The notes beneath the pieces were generated by a model. The model saw only the letters and a program-made list of their open reading frames with translations, was not told the origin of the DNA and did no database searches. Shown one piece after another: positions 1 to 8,646 of a DNA stretch of 64,000 bases. Numbering within the stretch: position 1 is the stretch's first letter; every line of letters starts with the position of its first letter. Where the stretch lies: assembly GCF_030316885.1 (NCBI RefSeq), contig NZ_JASZYQ010000005.1, positions 310,001-374,000 on the forward strand, written 5' to 3'. Made by a program: the position numbers and the translations under genes. The stretch comes from Variovorax jilinensis (GTDB lineage: Bacteria > Pseudomonadota > Gammaproteobacteria > Burkholderiales > Burkholderiaceae_C).

Positions 1-369
1 ATCCTCTGGTACGTGACGCAGTTCTGCGGCATGCCGCTGGCCAAGTACCTGCTGTGCTTCGTCTATCCGGGCATGATGCTCGGCGCATTGCGCTCGTTCA
101 CCGAACACCGGTGGGACGATGCGCCGCACGAGCGCGTGGCCATCGTCGAATCGAACGCACTGTTCGGACTGCTCTATCTGAACAACAACCTGCATCACGT
201 GCACCACCGGTCGCCCACGATGCCGTGGTACGAGATCCCGGGCCACTTCCGGCGCCATCGCGAATCGGTGCTCGCAGCCAACGGCAACTTCTACTACAGC
301 GGCTACGGGCAGATCGCGCGCCGCTACCTGCTGCGGCCGGTGTTCCGGCCGGTGCATCCGCACTGGTGA
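1..369 (+). CDS. Fatty acid desaturase family protein, C-terminal part only
   Basis: The reading frame is open from the first base, so the gene begins to the left of the window and only its last 122 residues are present. The visible part carries a histidine box of the membrane desaturase type (RSFTEHR near residue 30) and a second cluster, NNNLHHVHH, followed by PTMPWYEIP. This is the usual third histidine box plus tail of the family that uses a di-iron centre to desaturate or hydroxylate acyl chains in the inner membrane. A hydrophobic stretch precedes the first box. The substrate cannot be told from this fragment. The next gene starts 125 bases downstream. Confidence 0.85.
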   Translation: MLWYVTQFCGMPLAKYLLCFVYPGMMLGALRSFTEHRWDDAPHERVAIVESNALFGLLYLNNNLHHVHHRSPTMPWYEIPGHFRRHRESVLAANGNFYYSGYGQIARRYLLRPVFRPVHPHW

Positions 370-494
370 AGGCATCGCGGGCGCTCGTGGCGCGAAAAGC
401 GCATATGCAAGCGCGAACAACGCATTCGACAGGGCCGGCGGCGCCGCCTAAGGTGCTCGCCAGTTCATTTCATACTGTCGAAGAGGAGCCCGTC

Positions 495-1484
495 TTGTCC
501 GCCGATCACGCCTTCCGCCTGCGCCGCAGGCACATTGCCCCCGCACTGTTCGCGCTCTCCGCCGTCGCTGCCGGATTCGCCCTCCCGGCTGCAGCGCAGA
601 CCGCCCTGCCCAAGGAGGTGCGGATCGGCTTCCAGAAGGGCTCGGCCGTGCTGGTGCTGGCGCGCAAGCAGCAGGTGATCGAGAACCGGCTCAAGGCGCT
701 CGGCGTCCCGAGCGTCAAGTGGGTGGAGTTCCAGTTCGGCCCGCCGATGCTCGAGGCCCTCGGTGCCGGCGCCATCGACCTGGGCTCGGTCGGCGACACG
801 CCGCCGGTCTTCGCACAGGCCGGCGGCTCCGACCTGGTCTACGCGGCAGCCACACCGTCGGCACAGCATGCGGTGCTGGTGCCGAAGGATTCCCCCATCA
901 AGTCGCTGGCCGACCTCAAGGGCAAGAAGGTCGCCTTCGGCAAGGGATCGAGTGCACACAACGTCACGATCAAGGCGCTGGCCACGGCCGGCCTCAAGTT
1001 CGAGGACATCGTGCCGACCTATCTCTCGCCGGCCGATGCGACCGCCGCCTTCAACGGCGGCAACATCGATGCCTGGGTGGTGTGGGACCCGTATGCCGCG
1101 ATCGCCGAGGAGCGCTACGGCGCGCGCGTGCTCGCGAACACCAGCGACAAGCGCCTGGCCAGCGCCAGCTACTACATGGCCAGCCGGGACTTCGCGACGC
1201 GCTATCCCGTGGCGCTGGGCGCGGTGCTCGACGAACTCGGCAAGCTCACGACCTGGTCGGGTCAGCACCGCGACGAACTGTCCGCCCTTGCAGCCGAGGC
1301 CACCGGCATCGACGTCAAGTCGTGGTCGACCGCATTCGGGCGCGCCGAATTCACGCTGGGGCCGGTGACCGACGCCCACGTGGCGCAGCAGCAGCAGCTG
1401 GCCGACACCTTCGTCTCGCTCGGCATCATCCCGCGCAAGATCAACGTGCGCGAGATCGTCTGGCGCGCGCCCGTTGCGCCCTGA
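495..1484 (+). CDS. ssuA: Sulfonate/aliphatic sulfonate ABC transporter substrate-binding protein (SsuA family)
   Basis: The 329-residue protein has an N-terminal export signal with a basic start, a hydrophobic run and an AAAQT cleavage region. The mature part is typical of SsuA/TauA-type periplasmic binding proteins: it begins VRIGFQKGSAVLVLAR and contains EALGAGAIDLGSVGDTPPVFAQ, SLADLKGKKVAFGKGSS and AWVVWDPYAA. I chose the TTG at 495 because GAGGAG lies six bases upstream and the signal peptide follows at once; the frame is open much further upstream but without family similarity. The permease and ATPase genes expected beside ssuA are absent, so it is either an orphan or uses a transporter encoded elsewhere. 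It ends 12 bases from a convergent MFS gene. Confidence 0.88.
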   Translation: MSADHAFRLRRRHIAPALFALSAVAAGFALPAAAQTALPKEVRIGFQKGSAVLVLARKQQVIENRLKALGVPSVKWVEFQFGPPMLEALGAGAIDLGSVGDTPPVFAQAGGSDLVYAAATPSAQHAVLVPKDSPIKSLADLKGKKVAFGKGSSAHNVTIKALATAGLKFEDIVPTYLSPADATAAFNGGNIDAWVVWDPYAAIAEERYGARVLANTSDKRLASASYYMASRDFATRYPVALGAVLDELGKLTTWSGQHRDELSALAAEATGIDVKSWSTAFGRAEFTLGPVTDAHVAQQQQLADTFVSLGIIPRKINVREIVWRAPVAP

Positions 1485-1496
1485 TCGGGCCGGCTT

Positions 1497-2660
1497 TCAG
1501 GGCCGTGCGGCGCCGGGATCTGCCGGTGCGGGCGGCGCCTCGCGGCAGGCCCAGGCAGCCAATGCCAGCAGCAGCGCCGCAGGGCCATAGATCCACATCG
1601 GCGCGACGACCGGCAGCAGCCCTGCTGCCAGCGGCCCGGTGCCGGCGCCGATGTCGCGCCATATCGAGCGCGCCGCGAGCGCCTGCACGCGCTGCGGGCC
1701 CGGCGTGCGGCGCGCGACGATCGGTGCCAGCAGAGGCAGCTGCAGCGCGCGCAGCACCACGATCAGGGCTGCGCAGCTCCACAGCCAGCCGAAGCCGAAG
1801 CCGATCAGCGCGAGCGCCGAGAGCAGCGACAGCAGCACCAGCATCCGCTCGGCGCCGTGGCGCTCGGCCAGGTGGCCGCCAGCCGGGCCGAGCAGGATCT
1901 CGGCCAGGTAGCGCGTGGCCATCAGCACGCCCGCGACGATCACCGCGCTGCCGGGCAGCAGGTCGTGGCCGAGATAGGAGAGGCCGATGATGAACAGGCC
2001 ATCGAGCGTGAAGCCTTCCATGAACGACCAGAAGTCGAGCGGCGTCGGCCGCTTGATGCGCCGGCCGGTGGCCGGTGTGCGCGGATGCGGCAGCGAGGGC
2101 AGGGCGCGGGTTGCCAGCAGGCCGAGCAGCGACACGCCCGCGAGCACGAAGAAGATGGCGCGCGGCCCGACCCACAGCGCGAGCACGGCGCCGAGCGGCA
2201 GCGCCACCACCGGCCCGAGTGCGATGAAGGCACGCGAACGGCCGCTGCGCCGCGCGGCGCCGATCGGATGCGCGGTCGCGAGCGCCTGCGTCGACAGGTT
2301 GAGCGCCGCGAAGCAAAGGCCCCACAGCAGGCGCAGCGGCAGCAGCGCCCAGAAGCCCGAGAGCGTCGCGTAGCCGAGTCCGCACAGCGCGGCCGCCACC
2401 ACGGCCAGCGTGCAGGTCGGGCGGTCGCCGTGGCGCGCATAGAAGCGGGCCACATAGCCATAGCCCGCGATCCGGATCAGCCGGTTCGCAGCCAGCAGCA
2501 GGCCGGCCTCGGCCAGCGTGACGCCGAACTGCGCCGCATACATCGGCAGCAGCAGGTACAGCACGACGTCGCCGGGCAGCGTGAGGCCCAGGGCAATGGC
2601 GGCGTTGCGGGAATCGGGATCGGTGTTCGGGGGCGCAGGTGCGGTCGGGCTCGCGAGCAT
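1497..2660 (-). CDS. Major facilitator superfamily transporter
   Basis: The product has 387 residues with about twelve hydrophobic segments, the size of an MFS_1-type carrier. Between the first segments there is a short basic loop (YARHGDRPT) where family members carry their conserved loop motif, and a second such loop (GHLAERHGAERM) comes in the C-terminal half. It is probably a drug or metabolite exporter of the inner membrane; the substrate is unknown. It is transcribed divergently from a TetR regulator with an inverted repeat in between, which is the usual arrangement for an efflux pump under local TetR control. Confidence 0.85.
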   Translation of the reverse strand: MLASPTAPAPPNTDPDSRNAAIALGLTLPGDVVLYLLLPMYAAQFGVTLAEAGLLLAANRLIRIAGYGYVARFYARHGDRPTCTLAVVAAALCGLGYATLSGFWALLPLRLLWGLCFAALNLSTQALATAHPIGAARRSGRSRAFIALGPVVALPLGAVLALWVGPRAIFFVLAGVSLLGLLATRALPSLPHPRTPATGRRIKRPTPLDFWSFMEGFTLDGLFIIGLSYLGHDLLPGSAVIVAGVLMATRYLAEILLGPAGGHLAERHGAERMLVLLSLLSALALIGFGFGWLWSCAALIVVLRALQLPLLAPIVARRTPGPQRVQALAARSIWRDIGAGTGPLAAGLLPVVAPMWIYGPAALLLALAAWACREAPPAPADPGAARP

Positions 2661-2751
2661 GCCGGCACTATGCCTCAGGGCAGGCGGTGCCTTCGACGAT
2701 CACGGTGCGGTCTTGGGTAGGGCAGGCCATCGAAACCCGGGATTGTTCGGC

Positions 2752-2771
2752 CTATCGCGCGTTTCCGATAG
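2752..2771. promoter_or_regulatory. Candidate TetR operator (inverted repeat)
   Basis: The sequence CTATCG-N8-CGATAG is a perfect 6-base inverted repeat with an 8-base spacer. It lies between the divergent MFS and TetR genes, 63 bases upstream of the TetR start and 91 bases upstream of the MFS start. Size, symmetry and position fit the binding site of a TetR dimer. Binding is inferred, not shown. Confidence 0.5.
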
Positions 2772-2834
2772 AACGCTTTTCGAGGCTGCTTATGCGGGCG
2801 GCGAGCGAGGCGGCCGGCTAGGATTTCCGCCGCC

Positions 2835-3407
2835 ATGCAGCGCCACATCCTCGCCACCGTCGACGGGCTCTTCTATCGCGAAGGCATACGTGCGGTCGGC
2901 ATGGACCGCGTGATCGCGGTCGCGGGGATCGCCAAGGCCACGCTGTACCGGCACTTCCCCAACAAGGAGGCGCTGGTCTGCGCCTACCTGCTGCAGCGCC
3001 ACGCACGCGTGCTCGAGGGCATGAGGTCGGCGCAGGCGAACCGCGCCGACAGTCCCGCGGAGCAGGTGGCCGCCCTGTTCGAATGGCTCGAGGGCCGGGT
3101 CGGCCTGGAAGCCTTTCGGGGTTGCGCCTTCCTGCTCGCGCTCGGCGAGTACGGCCATTCGGCAGCAGTGAGAAGGATCGTCGGCGAACACAAGGCCGCG
3201 GTGCGTGAGCTGTTCGCGCAAGCGCTGGGCCCGCTCGGCGGCACGGCTGCGGATTTGCCACGCCAGCTCGCGCTGATCTACGACGGCGCGCTCGCCGCCA
3301 CCAGCGTCCTGCGCGAGCCCGAGGCGGTGCGGCTCGCTGCGCGAACGGCGCAACTGCTGCTTGACGAAGCGCTGCGCCGGCACGCGCCGAAGCCGCTGCC
3401 GATGTAG
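2835..3407 (+). CDS. TetR/AcrR family transcriptional regulator
   Basis: This 190-residue protein has the TetR N-terminal helix-turn-helix at about residues 3-50. Its recognition region reads VIAVAGIAKATLYRHFPNKEALV, a close match to the family pattern. The C-terminal ligand domain is less conserved, with a QVAALFEWLEGRVG core. It probably represses itself and the divergent MFS transporter through the inverted repeat at 2752-2771. The oxidoreductase fusion gene starts 90 bases downstream on the same strand and could be a further target, but nothing in the sequence proves it. Confidence 0.9.
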   Translation: MQRHILATVDGLFYREGIRAVGMDRVIAVAGIAKATLYRHFPNKEALVCAYLLQRHARVLEGMRSAQANRADSPAEQVAALFEWLEGRVGLEAFRGCAFLLALGEYGHSAAVRRIVGEHKAAVRELFAQALGPLGGTAADLPRQLALIYDGALAATSVLREPEAVRLAARTAQLLLDEALRRHAPKPLPM

Positions 3408-3497
3408 TTTGCATATCTGCTTTTCTTCGTAGGAAGACGGACCTGTCTCTCCTAGAGTCGGCGCCATGTTCTGCCACCTGCCGAAGAAGAAGCCCTG

Positions 3498-6047
3498 ATG
3501 AGCTCCAGCCCCCATCGTTCGCACATCCTGATCGTCGGAGGCGGCTTCGCCGGCATCGCGACCGTCCTGCGCCTGATCAAGGACGCGACCCATCCGCTGC
3601 ACCTGACCGTGGCCGAGCCGCGTGCACAGCTCGGCCTCGGCATCGCCTACGGCACGACCGATCCCGATCATCTGCTCAACGGGCCGGCGGGCATGTTCAG
3701 CGTCTACGACGACGATCCGCTGCACTTCTCGAACTGGCTGCAGGCGCGCGCCTGGACCGGCGGCTGGCAGCCTCCGGCCGGCACCGCCTTCGAGGACAGC
3801 CTGGCACCGCGCCACGTCTATGGCAGCTACGTGCGCGAGACGCTCGGCCAGGCACTCGCACGGGCCCGGGGCACCGTGGTGCTCGAGCACAGGCGCAGCC
3901 GCGTGGTGCGCCTGTCCGAGGCGGATGGCGGCGCGGGCTATCGCGCCGACTTCGCGGACGGCGGCAGCATCGACGCCGCGCAGGTCGTGCTGGCGATCGG
4001 CATCGCGGGGCGGCATGCCCGGCACCTGCCATTCGATCTCGATCCCGCGCTGGTGGATGCGCCGGGCTGGGTTGCCGACATCTGGGACGAGTCGGCCTGG
4101 TCGAAGGTCGAGGAGGACCGCGCCATCGTCTTCCTCGGCGCCGGCCTGAGCGCGCTGGATGCGCTGATCTCGGCCGAGAAGGCCGGCTTCGAGGGCCGCT
4201 ACCTGACGCTGTCGCGCAGCGGCCTCGAGACCTCGGCACGCGAGCAGGTGACGCCCTGGCAGGACTTCCTTCGCTACCGGGCTGGCGACGTCGACACCGA
4301 CATCGATCTCGTGGACCTGCTGCGGCAGATCCGCGCGCAGCGCCGCGCGATCGCCGAGGCCGGCGAGAGCTGGCAGCGCATCGTGCCTGCCATCCGGGTG
4401 CATGTGCCCGCGCTGTGGCGGGCCGCGAGCGACCGCACGCGCGCACGCTTCCTGCGGCGGCTGCGCCCGTTCTGGGAAGCGGCATTGCATCGCTCCGCGG
4501 CATCGCCGCTCGAGTGGCGCCGCCGTGTGGCCGCCGAGGGCCGCCTCGATCACCACGCCGCGAAGATCATCGCGGCCACGCGCCAGCGCGACGGCAGGAT
4601 CGCGGTGCGCTTCCGGCGCCGCGGCGGCGTCGACGACGAGGTGGTGGTGGCCGATCGCGTGGTCAACTGCCTGGGCTTCGAGTTCGACTGGCGCCGCATC
4701 GACGATCCGCTGATCTCGAGCCTGCTCGAGGCGGGCTGGATCGCGCCGCATTCGTCCGGCTTCGGCATCCAGGCCGATCTCGAGCGCTTCGCGGTCATCG
4801 ATGCCGAGGGCAAGGTGCGGTCCGGCCTGCATGCGGTCGGCCATCCGCTGCGCGGCGTGGTGTGGGAGTCGAACGCGATCTCCGAGCAGGTGCCGCAGGC
4901 GGGCGTGGTCGGGCGCGCCATCCTCGCTGCGCTGAGTCCGCTCGCGCAGGCGCGCCGGCTCTCGGCAGTATTCCAGGCCCGCGCGGGCGATGCCGACCGC
5001 AACGGCGAACTGGTGCGCCAGAACCTCGCGGATGCGCATGCGGCCGGCCTCACGGCGCTGGCGGTGCCACGCCGCTACGGCGGCCTGGAGCAGGACATCC
5101 GCGACGTGGTGCCCGTGATCGGCGAACTGGGCCGTGGCGATCCGTCGACCGCGCTGATCGTGCTCATGCAGACCTTCCACCACCGCTGGATTCTCGCGAG
5201 CGCCCATTGGCCGGAGGCGCTGCGCGAGACCGTGCTGCGCGGTGCCGCCGAGCGCGGCGAACTCATCAACGCGCTGCGCGTGGAGCCCGAGCAGGGCAGC
5301 CCGGTGCGCGGCGGCCTGCCGGCCACCGTGGCGCGACGCAGCGAAGGCGGGTGGCGGCTCACGGGCCGCAAGCTCTACTCGACCGGTTCCGAGGCCCTCA
5401 CCTGGGGCCTGGTGTGGGCCGCCACCGACGAGACTCCGCCGCGGGTCGGCGAGTTCCTCGTGCCGATGGCCACCGAGGGCGTGCGCATCGAGCAGACCTG
5501 GGACCACCTGGGCCTGCGCGCGAGCGGCAGCCACGACGTCTACTTCGAGGACGCATGGATTCCGGAAGCGAACGGGGTCGACCTGCGACCGCTCGCGCAG
5601 TGGTCGGCCACCGGCGACGAGCTCGGTGCCTGGCTGCCGCTGATGCTGGCCGGGCTCTACGACGGCGTCGCCCGCGCGGCACGCGACTGGCTGGTCGAAT
5701 GGATCAAGCAGCGCCGACCCAGCAACCTCGGCGACTCGCTCGCCACGCTGCCGCGCTTTCGGGCCGCGGTGGGCGAGATCGATGCGCTGCTGCAGGCCAA
5801 CCAGGCGTTGCTGCGGCAGGGCGTCAGCCCGCAGGAGGCGCGCGGCAGCCGCGCGGCGCTCGTCAAGTACACGGTCACCCGACAGGCGATCTCCGCGGTC
5901 GACAAGGCGCTGGCACTGACCGGCAACCACGGGCTGGTGCGCCGCAATCCGCTCGAGCGCTATTTCCGCGACGTGCTCTGCAGCCGGGTGCATCACCCGC
6001 AGGACGACCTGATCCTCGAAGGCGCGGGCCGCGTCGCCTTCTCATGA
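3498..6047 (+). CDS. FAD/NAD(P)-binding oxidoreductase fused to an acyl-CoA dehydrogenase-like domain
   Basis: The 849-residue protein joins two normally separate flavoproteins in one uninterrupted frame. Residues 1 to about 470 are an FAD/NAD(P)-binding protein: a dinucleotide motif GGGFAGIAT near the start, then GLGIAYGTTDPDHLLNGPAGMF and a second Rossmann-like stretch IVFLGAGLSALDAL. From about residue 484 an acyl-CoA dehydrogenase fold begins with the usual N-terminal helix pattern and AVPRRYGGLE. It continues through a middle beta part (WDHLGLRASGSHDVYFED) and ends in NPLERYFRDV and HHPQDDLILEGAGR. That second half resembles SfnB/DszC-type flavin monooxygenases of sulfur acquisition more than beta-oxidation enzymes. 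The metQNI-type importer follows after 23 bases, so the pair probably act on an imported organosulfur compound. The exact reaction is unknown. Confidence 0.85.
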   Translation: MSSSPHRSHILIVGGGFAGIATVLRLIKDATHPLHLTVAEPRAQLGLGIAYGTTDPDHLLNGPAGMFSVYDDDPLHFSNWLQARAWTGGWQPPAGTAFEDSLAPRHVYGSYVRETLGQALARARGTVVLEHRRSRVVRLSEADGGAGYRADFADGGSIDAAQVVLAIGIAGRHARHLPFDLDPALVDAPGWVADIWDESAWSKVEEDRAIVFLGAGLSALDALISAEKAGFEGRYLTLSRSGLETSAREQVTPWQDFLRYRAGDVDTDIDLVDLLRQIRAQRRAIAEAGESWQRIVPAIRVHVPALWRAASDRTRARFLRRLRPFWEAALHRSAASPLEWRRRVAAEGRLDHHAAKIIAATRQRDGRIAVRFRRRGGVDDEVVVADRVVNCLGFEFDWRRIDDPLISSLLEAGWIAPHSSGFGIQADLERFAVIDAEGKVRSGLHAVGHPLRGVVWESNAISEQVPQAGVVGRAILAALSPLAQARRLSAVFQARAGDADRNGELVRQNLADAHAAGLTALAVPRRYGGLEQDIRDVVPVIGELGRGDPSTALIVLMQTFHHRWILASAHWPEALRETVLRGAAERGELINALRVEPEQGSPVRGGLPATVARRSEGGWRLTGRKLYSTGSEALTWGLVWAATDETPPRVGEFLVPMATEGVRIEQTWDHLGLRASGSHDVYFEDAWIPEANGVDLRPLAQWSATGDELGAWLPLMLAGLYDGVARAARDWLVEWIKQRRPSNLGDSLATLPRFRAAVGEIDALLQANQALLRQGVSPQEARGSRAALVKYTVTRQAISAVDKALALTGNHGLVRRNPLERYFRDVLCSRVHHPQDDLILEGAGRVAFS

Positions 6048-6070
6048 TTCTTCTTCACCTGGAAAACACA

Positions 6071-6892
6071 ATGAAATCCTCTGGCGCCATTCGCCTCGCT
6101 CTCGCATCGATCTCGGCCGCCCTGGCCCTTCTGGCCGCCGTGCCTGCACAGGCGCAGCAGACCGCCCTCAAGGTCGGCACCTTCGGCGGGCCCTTCGAGC
6201 AGATCACGGAGGCCGCGGCCAAGGCCGGCAAGCGCTACGGGCTCGACCTCAAGCCCGTGATCTTCAGCAACTCGGTGCTGCCCAACGAGGCGCTGGTGGG
6301 CGGCGAGCTCGATGCCAATGCCTACCAGCACGTGGTCTTCCTGAATGCCGAGGTGCGCCGCCGCGGCTTCAAGATCGTGCGTGCGACCGACATCTACACG
6401 GTGCCGCTGGCCGCCTATTCGCTCAAGTACAAGTCGCTGGCCGACCTGCCGAAAAAGGCCAAGGTCGCGATTCCGTCGGACGAGGCCAACCAGGGCCGCG
6501 CGCTGCTCGCGCTGCAGGACCATGGCCTGATCAAGCTCAAGAGCGGCATCGACCTCAACACGCACAACCCCTCGCTGCTCGACATCGCCGAGAACCCGAA
6601 GTCGCTGCAGTTCCTGGAACTCGCGGTGCCCGCGGTGCCGAAGTCGCTGCCCGACGTCGACGCCGCGCTGGTCAATGCCAACGTGGCGCACCAGCAGGCC
6701 AAGCTCACCCTGAAGGACGCGATCGCGGTGGAGAACCCGTCCACCACCAAGCGCTACACGCAGCTCCTCGTGATCCGCGAGGCCGACCAGAACAAGCCGT
6801 GGGTCGAGGCCCTGGTCAAGTCCTACCGCTCGGACGAGGTGCGCCAGGTGATCCAGACCGAGTTCAAGGACGTGATGACGCCGGCCTTCTGA
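6071..6892 (+). CDS. metQ: MetQ/NlpA family ABC transporter substrate-binding protein
   Basis: The product has 273 residues. A signal peptide of about 28 residues ends in PAQAQ and has no lipobox cysteine, so it is probably a soluble periplasmic form rather than a lipoprotein like E. coli MetQ. Family signatures are [55 protein letters not shown] and a C-terminal [14 protein letters not shown]. The start at 6071 is the first ATG ahead of the signal sequence. It precedes the ATPase gene by one base. Methionine is the family's usual ligand, but the neighbouring oxidoreductase fusion makes another sulfur compound plausible. Confidence 0.9.
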   Translation: MKSSGAIRLALASISAALALLAAVPAQAQQTALKVGTFGGPFEQITEAAAKAGKRYGLDLKPVIFSNSVLPNEALVGGELDANAYQHVVFLNAEVRRRGFKIVRATDIYTVPLAAYSLKYKSLADLPKKAKVAIPSDEANQGRALLALQDHGLIKLKSGIDLNTHNPSLLDIAENPKSLQFLELAVPAVPKSLPDVDAALVNANVAHQQAKLTLKDAIAVENPSTTKRYTQLLVIREADQNKPWVEALVKSYRSDEVRQVIQTEFKDVMTPAF

Positions 6893-6893
6893 G

Positions 6894-7856
6894 ATGGCCT
6901 ACCTCGACGCGCCCACGGCGGGCTTCCGGCCCGGCACGCGCGCCGCGGCGAGCGCTGCCGATGGCGCGCCCATCATCGAGTTCCGCCAGGTCGGCAAGCA
7001 CTACCAGGACCAGAACGGCCGCAAGGACGCGTTGCGCGGGCTCGATCTCGCGGTCGCGCCGGGCGAGATCTTCGGCGTGATCGGGCGCAGCGGCGCCGGC
7101 AAGTCGACGCTGATCCGCACCATCAACCGGCTCGAGAAGATCGACGAAGGCAGCCTCGTCGTCGACGGTCAGGACGTGGCCGCCCTCGCGCACGACGAAC
7201 TGGTGCGGCTGCGGCGCCGCATCGGGATGATCTTCCAGCACTTCAACCTGCTGTCGGCGAAGACCGTGCACGACAACGTGGCGCTGCCGCTGCGCGTGGC
7301 GGGCGTGCCGCGTGCGCAGGTCGATGCCAAGGTAGGCGCGCTGCTCGCACTGGTGGGCCTGAGCGACAAGGCCGGTGCCTATCCGGCGCAGCTTTCGGGC
7401 GGGCAGAAGCAGCGTGTCGGCATCGCGCGTGCGCTGGTGCACGATCCGCGCATCCTGCTGTGCGACGAGGCGACGTCGGCGCTCGATCCCGAGACCACCC
7501 AGTCCATCCTGGACCTGCTGGCCGACATCAATGCCAAGCTGGGGCTCACCGTGGTGCTCATCACGCACGAGATGTCGGTGGTGCGCCGCATCTGCGACCG
7601 TGTCGGGGTGATCGAGGAAGGGCGGATCGTCGAGTCGGGCGCTGTCCGGGACGTGTTCGGCGCACCGGCGCATCCGGCGACCCTCGGCCTTCTGCGTTCG
7701 CAGGCCCGCGAGTCGGCCGGACCGCTGCGCGGCATGACGGCGCAGCCGACCGGCGATGGCGGCTACGCCATCGTCGCCGTGCCGCGTCACAACGGCGGCC
7801 AGGCGCTGCCGCCGAATGCAACCGAGATCGTGGGGTATGTCGAATCCCTTGTTTGA
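6894..7856 (+). CDS. metN: Methionine-type ABC transporter ATP-binding protein
   Basis: The 320-residue protein is the ATPase of a MetNIQ-type importer. It has a Walker A motif (GRSGAGKST, about residues 63-71), a Q-loop (IFQHFNLL), the signature LSGGQKQR, Walker [13 protein letters not shown] and the switch histidine in LITHEMSVV. The C-terminal extension of about 70 residues has the size of the regulatory ligand-sensing domain of MetN proteins. A 25-residue N-terminal extension rich in Ala and Gly precedes the domain. The start lies one base after the metQ stop, and the 3' end overlaps metI by 20 bases, so the three are co-translated. Confidence 0.93.
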   Translation: MAYLDAPTAGFRPGTRAAASAADGAPIIEFRQVGKHYQDQNGRKDALRGLDLAVAPGEIFGVIGRSGAGKSTLIRTINRLEKIDEGSLVVDGQDVAALAHDELVRLRRRIGMIFQHFNLLSAKTVHDNVALPLRVAGVPRAQVDAKVGALLALVGLSDKAGAYPAQLSGGQKQRVGIARALVHDPRILLCDEATSALDPETTQSILDLLADINAKLGLTVVLITHEMSVVRRICDRVGVIEEGRIVESGAVRDVFGAPAHPATLGLLRSQARESAGPLRGMTAQPTGDGGYAIVAVPRHNGGQALPPNATEIVGYVESLV

Positions 7857-8493
7857 GAAATTCCTTGCGGCCCTGCTGGACACGCTCGCCATGGTGGGCG
7901 TCTCGGGCATGGTCGCGGTGGCGCTCGGCCTGCCGCTGGCGCTGCTGCTCGTGATGACCGCGCCCGGCGGCCTGCTGCACGCGCCGCGCTTTCACCGCGT
8001 CGCGTCCGTGATGGTCGACGGCATGCGCGCAACGCCCTTCATCATCATGATGGTGCTGATGATCCCGGTCACCCGCTGGCTCGTGGGCTCCGCCGTCGGC
8101 GTCGCGGCGGCCATCGTGCCGCTCACGATCAGCATCACGCCGTACTTCGCGCGCATCGCCGAGGTCAGCCTGCGGGAGGTCGACAAGGGCCTGATCGAGG
8201 CCGCGCAGGCGATGGGCTGCGAGCGGCGCCACATCGTGCTGCACGTGCTGCTGGCCGAGGCGCTGCCCGGCATCGCGGCGGCGGTCACGATCACGCTGGT
8301 GGCGCTGTTCAACCTGTCGGCGATGGCCGGCGTGCTGGGGGCGGGCGGACTCGGCGACCTGGCGATCCGCTACGGCTTCGACCGCTACGAACCGCTGATC
8401 ATGGCGGCCGTGGTGCTGCTGCTGTTCGTGCTGGTCACGGGCACCCAGCTGGCCGGCGATCGGCTCGTGAGCCGGCTGCGGCGCTATCGCTAG
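7837..8493 (+). CDS. metI: Methionine-type ABC transporter permease
   Basis: A 218-residue membrane protein with about five transmembrane segments and the inner-membrane permease coupling motif, [26 protein letters not shown]. The sequence matches MetI-type permeases in length and layout ([51 protein letters not shown]). The start chosen is the ATG inside the end of metN, which places the first membrane helix at the usual position. It forms the channel for the MetQ/MetN proteins encoded just upstream. Confidence 0.92.
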   Translation: MSNPLFEKFLAALLDTLAMVGVSGMVAVALGLPLALLLVMTAPGGLLHAPRFHRVASVMVDGMRATPFIIMMVLMIPVTRWLVGSAVGVAAAIVPLTISITPYFARIAEVSLREVDKGLIEAAQAMGCERRHIVLHVLLAEALPGIAAAVTITLVALFNLSAMAGVLGAGGLGDLAIRYGFDRYEPLIMAAVVLLLFVLVTGTQLAGDRLVSRLRRYR

Positions 8494-8646
8494 GGATGTC
8501 CTCCGGGCGGCTCCGGCGGCTCCGGCCGCTTGCGTACGCGACCGGTCATTTTCGCGTGTGAGAATCGTCGCGCCTCGGCAGCGATGTGCCGTTCGGCGAC
8601 CGATTCCACACCGCCATCTGGCCTTGCAGAAGAAAGCGCTCACCCC

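Noticed and set aside
495..1484. Complete ssuABC or tau transporter.
   Set aside because: Only the binding protein is present; the following gene is a convergent MFS transporter.
2790..5996. Long minus-strand open frame opposite the TetR gene and the oxidoreductase fusion.
   Set aside because: No family pattern, and the sense strand encodes well-recognised proteins across the same interval.
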